A DNA stretch of 64,000 nucleotides from Thiorhodovibrio winogradskyi (GCF_036208045.1 NZ_CP121472.1:372001-436000), one strand, 5' to 3'; shown: positions 20,059 through 30,381, counted from the first letter of the stretch. A program made the numbers and translations. Notes: generated by a model not told the origin, from the sequence alone.

Positions 20059-21159
20059 TTGAGCTCGAGCCACATCATAGCCCTTGATGCGATGGGGGGG
20101 GATCACGGTCCGGACATTGTGGTGCCGGCTGCCGTCGAATTTCTTGACAAGGCCAAGGATACCCTGTTGATCTTGGTCGGACGCGAAGAACGACTGCGGC
20201 CCTTGTTGGGCGATAAGGCCAGGCATCCGCGCCTGAGCTTGCATTCGGCGTCGCAGGAGGTTGGCATGGATGAGCCGCCCTCCAAGGCACTGCGCAGCAA
20301 AAAAGATTCGTCCATGCGCGTGGCGCTTGATCTGGTCAAGCAAGGTCGCGCCCATGCCTGCGTCAGCGCGGGCAATACTGGCGCGCTCATGGCGACTGCC
20401 CGTTTTGTGCTCAAAACCCTTCCCCATGTTGATCGCCCGGCAATCATGACTGCCGTGCCGGCGGTCAACGGCCGCACCCACATGCTTGATCTTGGCGCCA
20501 ATGTGGACTGCACCGCCGAGCAGTTGTATCAATTCGCGGTTATGGGCAGTGAGTTGGTACGCGCTGTCGATGGTCTGCAAGCTCCGCGCGTGGGGCTCTT
20601 GAACATCGGGGAGGAAGAGATCAAGGGCAATGAACAGGTCCGCCAGGCGCATGAGTTGCTGAGCAGGAGCTCGCTGAACTTCGTCGGTTATGTCGAAGGC
20701 GACGACATCTATCTTGGCGATGTCGATGTGGTCGTTTGCGATGGTTTCGTCGGCAATATCGCCCTCAAAACTAGCGAGGGCGTGGCGCGCTTGCTGGCGC
20801 ATCGGCTCAAGGCGCACTTCAATCAGAATCTTCTCACGCGTTTGTCCGGGCTCATGGCGCTTCCGGTGTTGCGTGCTTTTCGCAAGGAGGTCGATCCGCG
20901 CCGGTATAACGGTGCGAGTCTGCTCGGATTGCGCGGCATCGTGGTTAAAAGTCATGGTGGCGCCGATGTGCTTGCCTTTGAGAACGCCATTCATATCGCG
21001 CGAAAAGAAATCCAGAGCAATATTCCCGAGCGTATTGAACACGAGGTCGCCGCGCATTTCGTGGTACCCCATTTGAACCTTTCCTCGGTCGTGGCGGAAT
21101 CTGCCGATCCGCTCAGCGGAACAGCCGCGGCTGGTCAACAACAGAGGGCAATCGCCTGA
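20059..21159 (+). CDS. plsX: Phosphate acyltransferase PlsX
   Basis: Converts acyl-ACP and phosphate to acyl-phosphate for phospholipid synthesis. The start is not obvious. A TTG at 20059 has GAGGA at 20046-20050 and yields 366 residues beginning near [20 protein letters not shown], the family N-terminus; the ATG at 20008 lacks a ribosome site. Further marks are [44 protein letters not shown] and [19 protein letters not shown]. The last codons overlap the fabH start (TGATG). Confidence 0.94.
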   Translation: MSSSHIIALDAMGGDHGPDIVVPAAVEFLDKAKDTLLILVGREERLRPLLGDKARHPRLSLHSASQEVGMDEPPSKALRSKKDSSMRVALDLVKQGRAHACVSAGNTGALMATARFVLKTLPHVDRPAIMTAVPAVNGRTHMLDLGANVDCTAEQLYQFAVMGSELVRAVDGLQAPRVGLLNIGEEEIKGNEQVRQAHELLSRSSLNFVGYVEGDDIYLGDVDVVVCDGFVGNIALKTSEGVARLLAHRLKAHFNQNLLTRLSGLMALPVLRAFRKEVDPRRYNGASLLGLRGIVVKSHGGADVLAFENAIHIARKEIQSNIPERIEHEVAAHFVVPHLNLSSVVAESADPLSGTAAAGQQQRAIA

Positions 21160-22115
21160 TGGCCTTCGCGAGGATTCTTGGTACCGGCGGCTGTTTGCCG
21201 GAAAAGGTGCTTACGAATCATGACCTTGAACAAATGGTCGATACGACTGACAGCTGGATTCGTGAGCGTACCGGTATTGAGCAGCGGCACATTGCGCAAG
21301 AGGGTGAGACCTGCGTTGATCTTGCCGAGCTTGCCGCGCGTCGCGCGATAGAATCCGCTGGCATTGCTCCGGAAGACATTGATCTGATCATCGTGGCAAC
21401 CACCACCCCTGATCAGATTTTTCCGAGTAACGCCTGCTTGTTGCAGCATCGGCTTGATATTCACGGGTGCCCGGCCTTCGATGTGCAGGCGGTTTGTACG
21501 GGTTTTGTGTATGCGCTCTCGGTGGCGGAGAAATTTGTTCGCACGGGGGCGGCACGCACGGCGTTGGTCGTGGGAGCCGAGACCCTGTCGCGGATAGTCG
21601 ATTGGACCGACCGCATAACCTGCGTGCTGTTCGGCGATGGGGCCGGGGCCGTGGTGCTCCGGGCGGCCGATGAACCGGGCATACTGTCATCGCATCTGCA
21701 TGCGGATGGGGCCTACAAATCCTTGCTTCAGGTTCCTGCTGGCATTGGTAACGGCGGCACGGGTTCGCCTTACATGGAAATGAAGGGAAATGAGGTTTTT
21801 CGCGTCGCCGTGACAACGCTCGGGCGCATCGTTGATGAGGCACTGGACGCCAATGGCATGGAACGCTCGGATATCGATTGGCTGGTTCCTCATCAGGCAA
21901 ACTTGCGCATCATCCAGGCCACCGCGCGCAAGCTCGATCTGGATATGGAGCAAGTGGTTGTCACCGTTGGTAAGCACGGCAATACCTCGGCCGCTTCCAT
22001 CCCGCTCGCGCTCGATCAAGCGGTCCGCGATGGCCGCATCCAGCGCGGCCATACCTTGCTCATGGAGGCCTTCGGTGGTGGCTTTACCTGGGGATCCGTG
22101 CTGGTGCGCTATTAG
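21159..22115 (+). CDS. fabH: Beta-ketoacyl-ACP synthase III FabH
   Basis: Starts fatty-acid synthesis by condensing acetyl-CoA with malonyl-ACP. It has 318 residues. The catalytic triad is visible: Cys113 in AVCTGF, His in [10 protein letters not shown] (near 245) and Asn in [10 protein letters not shown] (near 275). The start overlaps the plsX stop by one base, so the pair is coupled. Confidence 0.97.
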   Translation: MAFARILGTGGCLPEKVLTNHDLEQMVDTTDSWIRERTGIEQRHIAQEGETCVDLAELAARRAIESAGIAPEDIDLIIVATTTPDQIFPSNACLLQHRLDIHGCPAFDVQAVCTGFVYALSVAEKFVRTGAARTALVVGAETLSRIVDWTDRITCVLFGDGAGAVVLRAADEPGILSSHLHADGAYKSLLQVPAGIGNGGTGSPYMEMKGNEVFRVAVTTLGRIVDEALDANGMERSDIDWLVPHQANLRIIQATARKLDLDMEQVVVTVGKHGNTSAASIPLALDQAVRDGRIQRGHTLLMEAFGGGFTWGSVLVRY

Positions 22116-22175
22116 GCTGGGGCTGCAAGATTCGATTCTTTCTTCATGTCCGCGACAAGTTTCAGTGAACGACCG

Positions 22176-23138
22176 ATGAGTACCCGACTGGCCTTTGTAT
22201 TCCCCGGACAGGGTTCGCAATCCGTCGGCATGTTGAGCGAACTGGCGGGCGCGTTCCCGCAGGTAAGCAAGACCTTTGCCGAGGTCTCGGAGGTGCTGGA
22301 ATGCGACCTGTGGTCGCTCATCAGCGAGGGGCCTGCTGCGGAACTCGACAAGACACAAAATACCCAGCCCGCGATGCTCGCGGTGGGCGTTGCCACGTGG
22401 CGCTGCTGGCGCGATAGCGGTGGGCCCGCGCCCGAGGTCATGGCGGGCCACAGTCTGGGCGAATACACTGCCTTGGTCTGTTCCGGGGCGTTGGAACTAA
22501 CTGACGCCGCACGTCTGGTCGCCGAACGCGCCCGTCTCATGCAGGAGGCGATGCCAGCTGGTGCCGGTGCCATGGCCGCCATTCTGGGGCTTGAGGACGA
22601 ACAGGTGCTGCAGCTGTGCGCTCACCAGGCAGGCGAGCAGGTGCTTGAGGCGGTAAACTTTAACGCGCCCGGTCAAGTGGTCATTGCTGGACAGCGCGAG
22701 GCCGTCGCAAGAGCTTTGCCCGCGGCCAAGGCATTGGGCGCCAAGCGGGCACTGCTACTCCCGGTTAGCGTACCATCGCATTGCGCGCTCATGCGCCCCG
22801 CGGCCGAGCAACTTGAGTCTGTCTTGGCTGGATGCCCGATGCGGATGCCCGAAATTCCGGTCGTTCATAATGCCAGCGTCTCGGCGGCGTCGAATCTTGA
22901 ACATCTTCGCGAGCTGCTTGCACAGCAACTCTTCCGGCCGGTGCGCTGGGTGGAGAGCGTTCGGTTAATGGCCGGGCAGGGCGTTGAACGCTTTATTGAA
23001 TGCGGGCCAGGCAAGGTACTCGCGGGTCTGGGTAAGCGCATCGACAAGGCGCGCCCAACCACAGCGATTGTGGACGTGGTGACGCTCCAGGCGGCCATCG
23101 AGGAGCTATCGGGTGAGGAGGCATTGGCTGATGGATAA
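22176..23138 (+). CDS. fabD: Malonyl-CoA:ACP transacylase FabD
   Basis: Loads malonate from CoA onto acyl carrier protein. The ATG at 22176 gives 320 residues starting MSTRLAFVFPGQGSQSVGM; an ATG at 22146 would add ten non-conserved residues. The nucleophile is Ser93 in GHSLGEYTAL, the arginine is in ARLMQEAMPAG, and the catalytic His is in PVSVPSHCALM. The last eight bases overlap fabG. Confidence 0.96.
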   Translation: MSTRLAFVFPGQGSQSVGMLSELAGAFPQVSKTFAEVSEVLECDLWSLISEGPAAELDKTQNTQPAMLAVGVATWRCWRDSGGPAPEVMAGHSLGEYTALVCSGALELTDAARLVAERARLMQEAMPAGAGAMAAILGLEDEQVLQLCAHQAGEQVLEAVNFNAPGQVVIAGQREAVARALPAAKALGAKRALLLPVSVPSHCALMRPAAEQLESVLAGCPMRMPEIPVVHNASVSAASNLEHLRELLAQQLFRPVRWVESVRLMAGQGVERFIECGPGKVLAGLGKRIDKARPTTAIVDVVTLQAAIEELSGEEALADG

Positions 23139-23871
23139 TGAAATTGCACTGGTAACAGGTGCGAGCCGAGGAATCGGTCGCGCAATTGCCCTTGCCTTGG
23201 GTCAAGCCGGGGCGCGGGTTGCCGGCACCGCGACAACAGAGGAGGGCGCGCGGCGCATTCAACAGGAATTGGCCGATCAAGATGTCCGTGCTTTGGGTTT
23301 GTGCATGAATGTGACGGATAGGCTGAGCATGGATGCGGCACTCGCGCGCATCAGCGCGGACTTCGGTGCCAGCCCTTCGGTTTTGGTCAATAACGCTGGC
23401 ATCACCAAAGACAACCTGATGATGCGCATGAAAGACGAGGAGTGGGACAAGATTATCGCCACCAACCTGAGCGCGGTCTTTCACCTCACCAAAAGTTGCA
23501 TGCGGGCGATGACCAAGGCGCGTCATGGCCGCATTATCAATATCACCTCGGTTGTGGGCTTCAGCGGCAACGCCGGACAGACTAATTACGCCGCCGCCAA
23601 AGCCGGCTTGGTCGGGTTTTCCAAGTCGCTCGCACGCGAGATCGGTGGGCGTGGCGTCACTGTTAATTGCGTCGCGCCCGGCTTTATCGCGACCGATATG
23701 ACGAGTGCCCTGCCAGAGGCCCACCGGGATGCGTTGCTTGCAAACATTCCGCTTGGGCGGCTTGGTCAAGCCGAGGAGGTTGCCGCGGCCGTTGTTTTTC
23801 TGGCGTCGCCACAGGCTGGATACATCACCGGCGAGACCCTGCACGTCAATGGTGGCATGCTGATGACCTAA
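23131..23871 (+). CDS. fabG: 3-oxoacyl-ACP reductase FabG
   Basis: NADPH-dependent short-chain dehydrogenase that reduces beta-ketoacyl-ACP. The ATG at 23131 inside the end of fabD gives 246 residues. Visible motifs are TGASRGIGRAIA (cofactor), NNAGIT, the catalytic Ser in ITSVVGFSGN and YAAAKAG (Tyr and Lys), and the C-terminal GETLHVNGGMLM. It is translationally coupled with fabD. Confidence 0.97.
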   Translation: MDNEIALVTGASRGIGRAIALALGQAGARVAGTATTEEGARRIQQELADQDVRALGLCMNVTDRLSMDAALARISADFGASPSVLVNNAGITKDNLMMRMKDEEWDKIIATNLSAVFHLTKSCMRAMTKARHGRIINITSVVGFSGNAGQTNYAAAKAGLVGFSKSLAREIGGRGVTVNCVAPGFIATDMTSALPEAHRDALLANIPLGRLGQAEEVAAAVVFLASPQAGYITGETLHVNGGMLMT

Positions 23872-23914
23872 GGTTGCAAGAGCCGGTTTTTTCGGCTTTC
23901 AACCTGGGGTTTTT
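23872..23914 (+). terminator. Probable terminator or attenuator between fabG and acpP
   Basis: GGTTG..GCCG (from 23872) pairs with CGGC..CAACC (to 23904) with a T-rich loop, followed by TGGGGTTTTT. It would cut read-through from fabG and let acpP be expressed separately. Confidence 0.5.
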
Positions 23915-23925
23915 GTCTCTAAAAT
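23898..23925 (+). promoter_or_regulatory. Candidate acpP promoter
   Basis: TAAAAT at 23920-23925 is a good -10. TTCAAC at 23898-23903, 16 bases earlier, is a poor -35. acpP is usually expressed far above its neighbours, so its own promoter is expected here. Confidence 0.35.
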
Positions 23926-23976
23926 ACCGCGACCCTCGATTCTTGGGGGTTTCATTCACTGGAGGTTTGTCAAACA

Positions 23977-24213
23977 ATGAGCAGCGTTGAAGAGCGAGTC
24001 CAAAAAATTGTTGTCGAACAGTTGGGCGTCAAGGAAGAGGAAGTCACCCCGGAGGCTTCCTTCGTTGACGATCTCGGTGCTGATTCGCTCGACACTGTCG
24101 AACTGGTCATGGCACTCGAAGAGGAATTCGAGACCGAAATTCCCGACGAGGACGCCGAGAAAATCACCACCGTCAAACAGGCAATCGACTACATAAATGC
24201 CCACATGGGGTAA
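23977..24213 (+). CDS. acpP: Acyl carrier protein
   Basis: Small acidic 78-residue carrier. The phosphopantetheine attachment Ser37 is in [23 protein letters not shown] ribosome site lies upstream of the start. Flanked by fabG and fabF as in most bacteria. Confidence 0.98.
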   Translation: MSSVEERVQKIVVEQLGVKEEEVTPEASFVDDLGADSLDTVELVMALEEEFETEIPDEDAEKITTVKQAIDYINAHMG

Positions 24214-24604
24214 ATCGCGACTCGGGGACAACCTCCTTCAGACTGAATCCGGGCGTTTTGTCATTTCATCCATGTGGCTATAAGTGTCCATGTGGATGTC
24301 ACTGCGGCCCTGTCGCTGAACGGTACAACTGATCTGGCTGTGATGTTATGCTAGTGCTGTTGGCCTGTTGTCGGTCTGGTATTGAGTCAGTTGGTTGTTC
24401 ACGTGTTCAGATGTTCCCTGTTTGGTTTCCCCTTTTTGGTTGTCTAGCTTGCATACCTGGCTGGCATGTCCGGCTCGATGTCTCGCTTGGGCACCAAGAA
24501 GGTCCAACTAATTTAGTGCCCTATCCGTGCACATTAGCCTGGTTTTCCAATGGTCATCCCGCACATGGGGCATTGGCGAGCAGGAGTGAGTGAAGAGGTG
24601 ATAC
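24214..24604. other. Non-coding gap between acpP and fabF
   Basis: This 391-base stretch is unusually long for this pair. It is T-rich on the plus strand (repeated TGT and TTGG runs). I see no convincing gene, RNA or hairpin terminator. An open frame at 24348-24593 has no family likeness and poor codon use. The end (GCAGGAGTGAGTGAAGAGG) carries the fabF ribosome site. Confidence 0.5.
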
Positions 24605-25843
24605 ATGTCAGGTAGAAGGGTTGCCGTTACCGGCCTGGGTATTATTTCCCCTGTCGGGCTCGATATCGCCTCAGCCTGGGACAGCATCTTGAATGGCCGC
24701 AGTGGCATTCAGACCATTACGCACTTCGATGTGACGCCCTTCAGCACGCGTTTTGGTGGTCCCATTTATAACTTCGACGCAACTGAATATGTGTCGAAGA
24801 AAGACCTCCGCAAAATGGATGCCTTTATTCATTACGGCATGGCGGCGGGCATTCAGGCGATTACTCACTCGGGGCTTGAAATCACCGACGAGAACCGTAC
24901 CCGAATTGGCGTTGCCGTTGGCTCTGGTATCGGTGGAATCACCGGTATCGAGAACAACTATGGCAATTATCTCAGTGGTGGGCCGCGCAAGATTTCGCCC
25001 TTCTTCGTGCCAGCCAATATCGTCAACATGGTAGCCGGAAACCTGTCTATTAAGTATGGTCTTAAGGGGCCAAATTACTCCATTGTCTCCGCCTGCAGCA
25101 CGGGCACCCATAACATCGGTGAGGCGGCGTTGATGATCCGCCATGGCATGGTGGATGTGATGATCGCCGGTGGGGCGGAAATGGCGACCTCTCCCGTGGG
25201 CCTTGGTGGTTTCGCGGCCGCGCGAGCGCTTTCGACACGTAACGACGATCCCGAGGGCGCCAGTCGCCCTTTTGACAAAGAGCGCGATGGTTTTGTCCTC
25301 AGCGATGGCGCCGGTATCATGGTGCTGGAGGAATACGAAATGGCGCGCGCGAGAGGGGCCACCATACATGCCGAGATCCTTGGTGTCGGCATGAACTCCG
25401 ATGCCTACCACATGACTGCCCCGTCCGAGGACGGTCAGGGTGCCTGCGATTGCATGAAACTCGCGCTTGCCGATGCCGGCCTGAATCCGGAGCAAATCGA
25501 CTATATCAACGCCCATGGCACTTCCACCCCGGCCGGCGATATCGCCGAGGTAAAGGGGGTCAAACTCGCGTTGGGGCAGCACGCCAAGCAGGTGGCGGTG
25601 AGTTCGACAAAATCCATGACTGGACACATGCTTGGCGCAGCCGGTGGCGTGGAAGCGATTTTCTGCGTGCTTGCCCTGCGCGATCAGGTCGCGCCACCCA
25701 CGATCAACTACACAACACCTGACCCCAACTGCGATTTGGACGTGGTGCCCAATCAGGCACGCGAGATGCCGATACGCTACGCGCTCAGCAATTCCTTTGG
25801 CTTCGGTGGTACCAACGGTACCTTGATCCTTAAGCAGGGTTGA
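24605..25843 (+). CDS. fabF: Beta-ketoacyl-ACP synthase II FabF
   Basis: Elongating condensing enzyme of fatty-acid synthesis; 412 residues. The active-site Cys164 is in [10 protein letters not shown], the first His in [11 protein letters not shown] (near 304), and the second in [16 protein letters not shown] (near 341). It closes with [12 protein letters not shown]. The E. coli neighbour pabC is not found between it and mltG. Confidence 0.97.
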   Translation: MSGRRVAVTGLGIISPVGLDIASAWDSILNGRSGIQTITHFDVTPFSTRFGGPIYNFDATEYVSKKDLRKMDAFIHYGMAAGIQAITHSGLEITDENRTRIGVAVGSGIGGITGIENNYGNYLSGGPRKISPFFVPANIVNMVAGNLSIKYGLKGPNYSIVSACSTGTHNIGEAALMIRHGMVDVMIAGGAEMATSPVGLGGFAAARALSTRNDDPEGASRPFDKERDGFVLSDGAGIMVLEEYEMARARGATIHAEILGVGMNSDAYHMTAPSEDGQGACDCMKLALADAGLNPEQIDYINAHGTSTPAGDIAEVKGVKLALGQHAKQVAVSSTKSMTGHMLGAAGGVEAIFCVLALRDQVAPPTINYTTPDPNCDLDVVPNQAREMPIRYALSNSFGFGGTNGTLILKQG

Positions 25844-25892
25844 GCGTTTTGAGCCGCGACTGCCGATATGAGTCGCGTTTTGGCGGGCGCTG

Positions 25893-26936
25893 ATGAAGAA
25901 CACCCTGATTGCTCTGCTGTTACTGGTCGGCCTCGGTGCGGGGATAGGTTACTTTTTTTGGGAAGATTATCAGCATTTTCTGGTAACGCCCATCGCCTCA
26001 AGTCGTGTCGATGCGCAGGACGACGCGGTGATTCTGGAGGTGCCGCGCGGGGAGGGGCTGCGCGACCTCGCCAGCCGACTGCAAGCCGATGGTCTGATTG
26101 ACAATGCCCATTATCTGATTGCGCTTGCCTACAATCGCCGGCAGGCGGATCAAATCAAGGCAGGCGAATATGCGCTAACGCCTGAGATGACACCAGGGCA
26201 ACTCCTTGATCTACTCGTTTCCGGTCGCTCCATCCAATACCCGGTTACCCTGATCGAAGGACGAACCTTTAGTGACGCCCTCGCGAGCATCGCCGCCGAA
26301 CCTGAGTTCAAGCACGAACTTCAGGATCTCACCGATGCCGAGATACTTGCCGCGCTTGATCTCGACATTGAACATCCCGAGGGTTGGTTTTTCCCCGATA
26401 CCTATTTATTCCGTCGCGGAGCAAGTGACATCCAGGTGCTGCGTCGGGCGCACGAGCGCATGCGTGAAGTCCTTGATGAAGAATGGGGCAACCGCGATGC
26501 GGATCTTCCGCTGACATCGCCCTACGAGGCACTGATTCTTGCCTCTGTGATCGAAAAAGAAACCGGCCTTGGCAGCGAGCGCCCGGAGATTGCCGGCGTC
26601 TTTGTGCGTCGCTTGCGCAAAGGCATGCGGCTGCAGACGGATCCAACGGTGATCTACGGCCTTGGAGCCGAGTTCGACGGCAATTTAACGCGCGTCCATC
26701 TTGAAACGGATTCGCCTTACAACACTTACACCCGCGGTGGTTTGCCGCCGACGCCTATCGCCCTGCCCGGGCGTGAGGCCATTCATGCCGCCCTGCATCC
26801 AGAAGACGGCGAGACCCTCTATTTTGTCGCGCGCGGCGATGGTAGCCACTATTTCTCAGCCACGCTCGATGAACACAACTGCGCCGTGCAGCGCTTTCAA
26901 CGCGGTGGTCAGTGCGATCCGGCCCGCTTCCGGTGA
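25893..26936 (+). CDS. mltG: Endolytic murein transglycosylase MltG
   Basis: Inner-membrane lytic transglycosylase (YceG family) that cuts nascent glycan strands. It has 347 residues with an N-terminal membrane anchor (about 4-22, TLIALLLLVGLGAGIGYFF), a LysM-like subdomain and the catalytic domain with Glu221 in LASVIEKETG. Other marks are EGWFFPDTYLFRRG, LQTDPTVIYGLG and YNTYTRGGLPPTPI. It starts 49 bases after fabF and precedes tmk, the usual order. Confidence 0.96.
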   Translation: MKNTLIALLLLVGLGAGIGYFFWEDYQHFLVTPIASSRVDAQDDAVILEVPRGEGLRDLASRLQADGLIDNAHYLIALAYNRRQADQIKAGEYALTPEMTPGQLLDLLVSGRSIQYPVTLIEGRTFSDALASIAAEPEFKHELQDLTDAEILAALDLDIEHPEGWFFPDTYLFRRGASDIQVLRRAHERMREVLDEEWGNRDADLPLTSPYEALILASVIEKETGLGSERPEIAGVFVRRLRKGMRLQTDPTVIYGLGAEFDGNLTRVHLETDSPYNTYTRGGLPPTPIALPGREAIHAALHPEDGETLYFVARGDGSHYFSATLDEHNCAVQRFQRGGQCDPARFR

Positions 26937-26953
26937 ATCAGGGAGGGGCGGCA

Positions 26954-27610
26954 ATGAGACCAGGGCCGCCACAGGGGTGCTTGATCACGCTCGAGGGCAT
27001 TGAGGGCGCGGGTAAGTCGACCCAGTGCGAGACCCTTGTCGCGACTCTCGCGGAACTTGGCATTCCATTTTTGCAGACACGCGAGCCCGGCGGTTCACCC
27101 ATTGCCGAGCGCATTCGTGCCCTGCTATTGGATCCGGAGCAGGAGGGACTCTGCGCCCAAGCGGAATTGCTGCTGATCTTTGCGGCACGCGCTGAACACC
27201 TGGCGCAATCTGTGCGGCCTGCACTGGAGGCCGGTACCTGGGTGTTGTCCGACCGTTTTACCGACGCGAGTTTTGCCTATCAGGGTGGTGGGCGTGGGAT
27301 TTCGGCTGAGTCCATCGCCGGGCTGGAGACGCTGGTGCAAGGCGCCTTGCGTCCCGACTTGACCTTTCTGTTCGATCTGCCAGCCGAGCTTGGCCTGAAG
27401 CGTGCCAAAGCGCGTGCCGACTTGGATCGTTTTGAAGCTGAAACACTCGGGTTTTTCGAGCGGGCGCGTCAAGTCTATTTGCAACGTGCCAAGCTGGACC
27501 CTGCGCGCTTTCGGGTGCTGGATGCCACACAGGATGTCGAGCAAGTGGCGCGGCACGTCCGGGAAGCCTTGGTGGACTTTGTCGCGCGCAGGCCGTTCTC
27601 GGGGCAATGA
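26954..27610 (+). CDS. tmk: Thymidylate kinase
   Basis: Phosphorylates dTMP to dTDP. The ATG at 26954, preceded by GGGAGGGG, gives 218 residues. The P-loop is GIEGAGKST (15-23), the substrate motif is TREPGGSPIAERIR, and DRFTDASFAYQGGGRG carries the DR motif. The stop overlaps the holB start (ATGA). Confidence 0.97.
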   Translation: MRPGPPQGCLITLEGIEGAGKSTQCETLVATLAELGIPFLQTREPGGSPIAERIRALLLDPEQEGLCAQAELLLIFAARAEHLAQSVRPALEAGTWVLSDRFTDASFAYQGGGRGISAESIAGLETLVQGALRPDLTFLFDLPAELGLKRAKARADLDRFEAETLGFFERARQVYLQRAKLDPARFRVLDATQDVEQVARHVREALVDFVARRPFSGQ

Positions 27611-28665
27611 GCAAGCTGTCCTCTGCCCCCGTCCCCGTTGCCACTGCCGGGCGGGAACTTCCACCCTGGCTTGTTGGGCATTGGCAGCGCTTATGGAAGG
27701 CACAGGTCAAAGGGCGTTTGGGACATGCCTGGCTGTTCACGGGGCCTGTTGGGCTGGGCAAGCGGCTTTTTGCTGAGCGGCTCGCGCGGGCGTTGTTGTG
27801 TCAGCATCCCGATGAGGATGGCGCGCCCTGCGGTGTTTGCAGCGAATGTCACCTGATCGACGCCGGTTATCATCCGGACTTGCAGCGCATAGTGCCCGAC
27901 GCCGAGAGCGCCAGTGGCGAGATTAAAGTAGATGCGATTCGCGAGCTGGTCGCGCTCGAGAATCTTACCAGCCATCGTGGAGGTTACAAGGTCGTCCACA
28001 TCGTCCCGGCCGAGGCCATGAACCGGGCGGCAGCCAACAGTCTGCTCAAGACGCTAGAGGAGCCGACCGAGCGCACCTTACTGCTGTTGATTGCCGATGA
28101 TGCAAGCCGGCTTCCCGCGACCATTCGCAGTCGCTGTCAGCATCTGGTTTGCGTGCCTCCACCTGAGCACGAGGCACTGCCTTGGCTCGCTGCCATGCTC
28201 CAGTCCCCACCCGCGCCGCCCGAGTTGCTGTTGCGCCTGGCGCGGGGCGCGCCGCTCAAAGCCCTGACCATGGGGCAGGCGGACTACCTCAGTTTGCGTC
28301 GCCAGGGCTTTCAGCAGTTTCTTGGCGTTGCCGAGGGTCGTGAAGACCCGCTTGCGGTGGCGGCGGCCTGGCAGTCGTTGGATATGCCCCTGTTGCTGGA
28401 ACTTGCGTTGGGTTGGTTGTGCGACATCGCGCGTTTGATTGGCGACCCCCAGGCGCAATATCTCAGTAATCCGGATTTGCATGATGCATTGCTGGCATTG
28501 GCCTTGCGCCTGCCGAGCGAGAAACTGCACGAGTTTCTGCGTCACTGCCTGCGCGCAGGGTCACTCCAACAAGGCTCGGTCAATAAGCAGCTGCTGTTGG
28601 AATCCTTGCTTATCCGGTGGGCACTCTTGGGAGCGGCGGGCGCGATGGCGTCAAGTTCGCAATGA
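27607..28665 (+). CDS. holB: DNA polymerase III delta' subunit
   Basis: Clamp-loader subunit; 352 residues. The AAA+ fold begins at HAWLFTGPVGLGKRLFAERLARALLC. A zinc module uses Cys65, Cys75, Cys78 and Cys81. The sensor and arginine-finger region is MNRAAANSLLKTLEEPTERTLLLLIAD..LPATIRSRCQ, including the SRC motif. The C-terminal collar domain is Leu-rich. Coupled to tmk by an ATGA overlap. Confidence 0.95.
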   Translation: MSKLSSAPVPVATAGRELPPWLVGHWQRLWKAQVKGRLGHAWLFTGPVGLGKRLFAERLARALLCQHPDEDGAPCGVCSECHLIDAGYHPDLQRIVPDAESASGEIKVDAIRELVALENLTSHRGGYKVVHIVPAEAMNRAAANSLLKTLEEPTERTLLLLIADDASRLPATIRSRCQHLVCVPPPEHEALPWLAAMLQSPPAPPELLLRLARGAPLKALTMGQADYLSLRRQGFQQFLGVAEGREDPLAVAAAWQSLDMPLLLELALGWLCDIARLIGDPQAQYLSNPDLHDALLALALRLPSEKLHEFLRHCLRAGSLQQGSVNKQLLLESLLIRWALLGAAGAMASSSQ

Positions 28666-28775
28666 GGTGTTGTGCTCTCATTGCTATAGAATAAAGCCGG
28701 TATCAATAATGGGTATCAGAAATGGGCAACAGCGACCAGCACCAAAAAAACGGCATTGGTAACCAGGATTAACTG

Positions 28776-29132
28776 ATGGAAGGCGAAAAAAAAACCGGCC
28801 GTCAACGCATTCTTAGCTTCGCCATCAAGGACAAGAATGCCCTCTACGCCGCTTATATGCCCTTTGTCAGAAACGGTGGGCTTTTTATCCCCACCAGCAA
28901 GCGTTATCAACTAGGCGACGAGCTTTTTTTGCTGCTGCAACTCATGCAGGAGTCAGAGCGTATCCCGGTTGCGGGAAAAATTATCTGGATCACGCCGGTT
29001 GGCGCCGAGGGCAATCGTGCCGTGGGAGTCGGTATTCAGTTCAGCGATCAGGACAAAGGCATCGCCAGACGTAAAATCGAGGAATATCTCGCTGGCGCGC
29101 TGGAGTCTGATCGTGGCACCCATACGATGTAG
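28776..29132 (+). CDS. PilZ domain protein (type IV pilus / c-di-GMP family)
   Basis: A 118-residue single-domain protein between holB and tatD, where PilZ family members are regularly found in gammaproteobacteria. The beta-barrel pattern is visible (FVRNGGLFIPTSKRYQLGDELFLLLQL, then VAGKIIWITPVG and VGVGIQFSDQD). The N-terminal RxxxR motif needed for c-di-GMP binding is not clear (GRQRILSF is the nearest), so it may be a non-binding PilZ-type protein of the kind needed for type IV pili. The leader 28666-28775 shows nothing notable. Confidence 0.85.
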   Translation: MEGEKKTGRQRILSFAIKDKNALYAAYMPFVRNGGLFIPTSKRYQLGDELFLLLQLMQESERIPVAGKIIWITPVGAEGNRAVGVGIQFSDQDKGIARRKIEEYLAGALESDRGTHTM

Positions 29133-29160
29133 TTTTTAATGGACTCCTTTGGCTTATCCG

Positions 29161-29970
29161 ATGTTTGTTGATTCTCACTGCCATCTTGATCGTGTCGACT
29201 TAAGCGCCCATGGGGGCGACTTTGCCGCCATGATGGACCAGGCTGGGCAGGATGGGGTGAGCCGCATGCTGTGCGTCAGCATCGACTTGGAGCACTATCC
29301 CGCCATGCGAGCCCTGGTCGATCCCTATACAGAGGTGTTGGTGTCGGTCGGTGTGCATCCGAGCGAACAGCAGGGTCTTGAGCCCTCGGTGGCGGACTTG
29401 GTCAAGCTCGCCAGCGCCGATGCGCGTGTGGTTGCCATCGGCGAGACCGGCCTCGATTATCACTACAATGAGGGCGATCTCGACTGGCAGCGCGAGCGTT
29501 TTCGCCGCCACATTCAGGCCGCGCGGGACTGCGGAAAGCCCCTGATCATTCACAGTCGGGACGCCCGCGAGGACACTATCTCCATCTTGCGTGATGAGAA
29601 GGCGGCCAGGGTCGGCGGTGTAATGCACTGCTTTACCGAGACCTGGGAGATGGCCCAGGCGGCCTTGGAACTCGGCTTTTATATTTCCTTCTCGGGCATT
29701 CTCACCTTCAAAAATGCCGAGGCACTCAGTGACGTCGCCCGTCAGGTTCCGCTTGAGCGCCTGCTAATCGAAACCGACGCACCCTATCTCGCGCCCGTTC
29801 CACATCGGGGCAAGAAAAACGAACCCCGTTTCCTGCCTCTGGTGGCGGAGAAGATCGCGGAAATCCGTGGCCTTGACCCAGCGGAGGTCGCGGCCGTGAC
29901 GGCGCGCAATTTCGAGCGGCTTTTTCTGCATGCCAAGGGCGGCAATGAGATGCTGGGTGGTGCAAGCTAG
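29161..29970 (+). CDS. tatD: TatD family metal-dependent hydrolase
   Basis: TIM-barrel deoxyribonuclease or hydrolase of the TatD/YcfH type; 269 residues from the ATG at 29161 (a TTG at 29149 is possible). Metal ligands are visible in DSHCHLD (start), GETGLDYHY (Glu), the HSRDAREDT His, MHCFTET and ETDAPYLAP. After the stop, CTTGAG and CTCAAG (29991-29996 and 30007-30012) form a hairpin in the convergent gap with yhbY, without a T run. Confidence 0.94.
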   Translation: MFVDSHCHLDRVDLSAHGGDFAAMMDQAGQDGVSRMLCVSIDLEHYPAMRALVDPYTEVLVSVGVHPSEQQGLEPSVADLVKLASADARVVAIGETGLDYHYNEGDLDWQRERFRRHIQAARDCGKPLIIHSRDAREDTISILRDEKAARVGGVMHCFTETWEMAQAALELGFYISFSGILTFKNAEALSDVARQVPLERLLIETDAPYLAPVPHRGKKNEPRFLPLVAEKIAEIRGLDPAEVAAVTARNFERLFLHAKGGNEMLGGAS

Positions 29971-30037
29971 AATCGCTATCGCCCAGCCGTCTTGAGCAGC
30001 CTTCTTCTCAAGATCGGCCGGGACAATTGGCGGACAG

Positions 30038-30343
30038 CTAAACGGCTGGTAAACCGAGCGGTTCCGTCTTGTCGGGATTTGGGCGGTAGAAGCTGGCGCT
30101 ATTGCCTACTCGCTGCACCAGTTCAGCCTTCGTGTCTTCAAGGATGGCGGCGATCAGCCGGTCTCGCTCGTCGCGGTCTCCGGCGCTGACTTTAATTTTG
30201 ATCAGCTCATGGTGGTCCAGCGCAATGCGGATCTCCCGCAATACGGCCTCGGTCAAGCCATGCTGGCCGAGCATGACCACGGGTTTGAGATGATGCGCCT
30301 GCTGTTTCAGCCAGTGACGTTGTTTATTGGTGATGCTAGGCAT
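30038..30343 (-). CDS. yhbY: Ribosome assembly RNA-binding protein YhbY (CRM domain)
   Basis: A 101-residue single CRM-domain protein that binds pre-50S particles. The family signature is intact: LTNKQRHWLKQQAHHL-like start, PVVMLGQHGLTEAVLREI (GxxG loop region) and HELIKIKVSAGDRDERD. It follows the AcuI-like gene on the minus strand with a 38-base gap, so both may be co-transcribed. Confidence 0.93.
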   Translation of the reverse strand: MPSITNKQRHWLKQQAHHLKPVVMLGQHGLTEAVLREIRIALDHHELIKIKVSAGDRDERDRLIAAILEDTKAELVQRVGNSASFYRPNPDKTEPLGLPAV

Positions 30344-30381
30344 GGTAAAGGTCGGGTTTTTAGTCGTCGGGGCCTGGGCGC

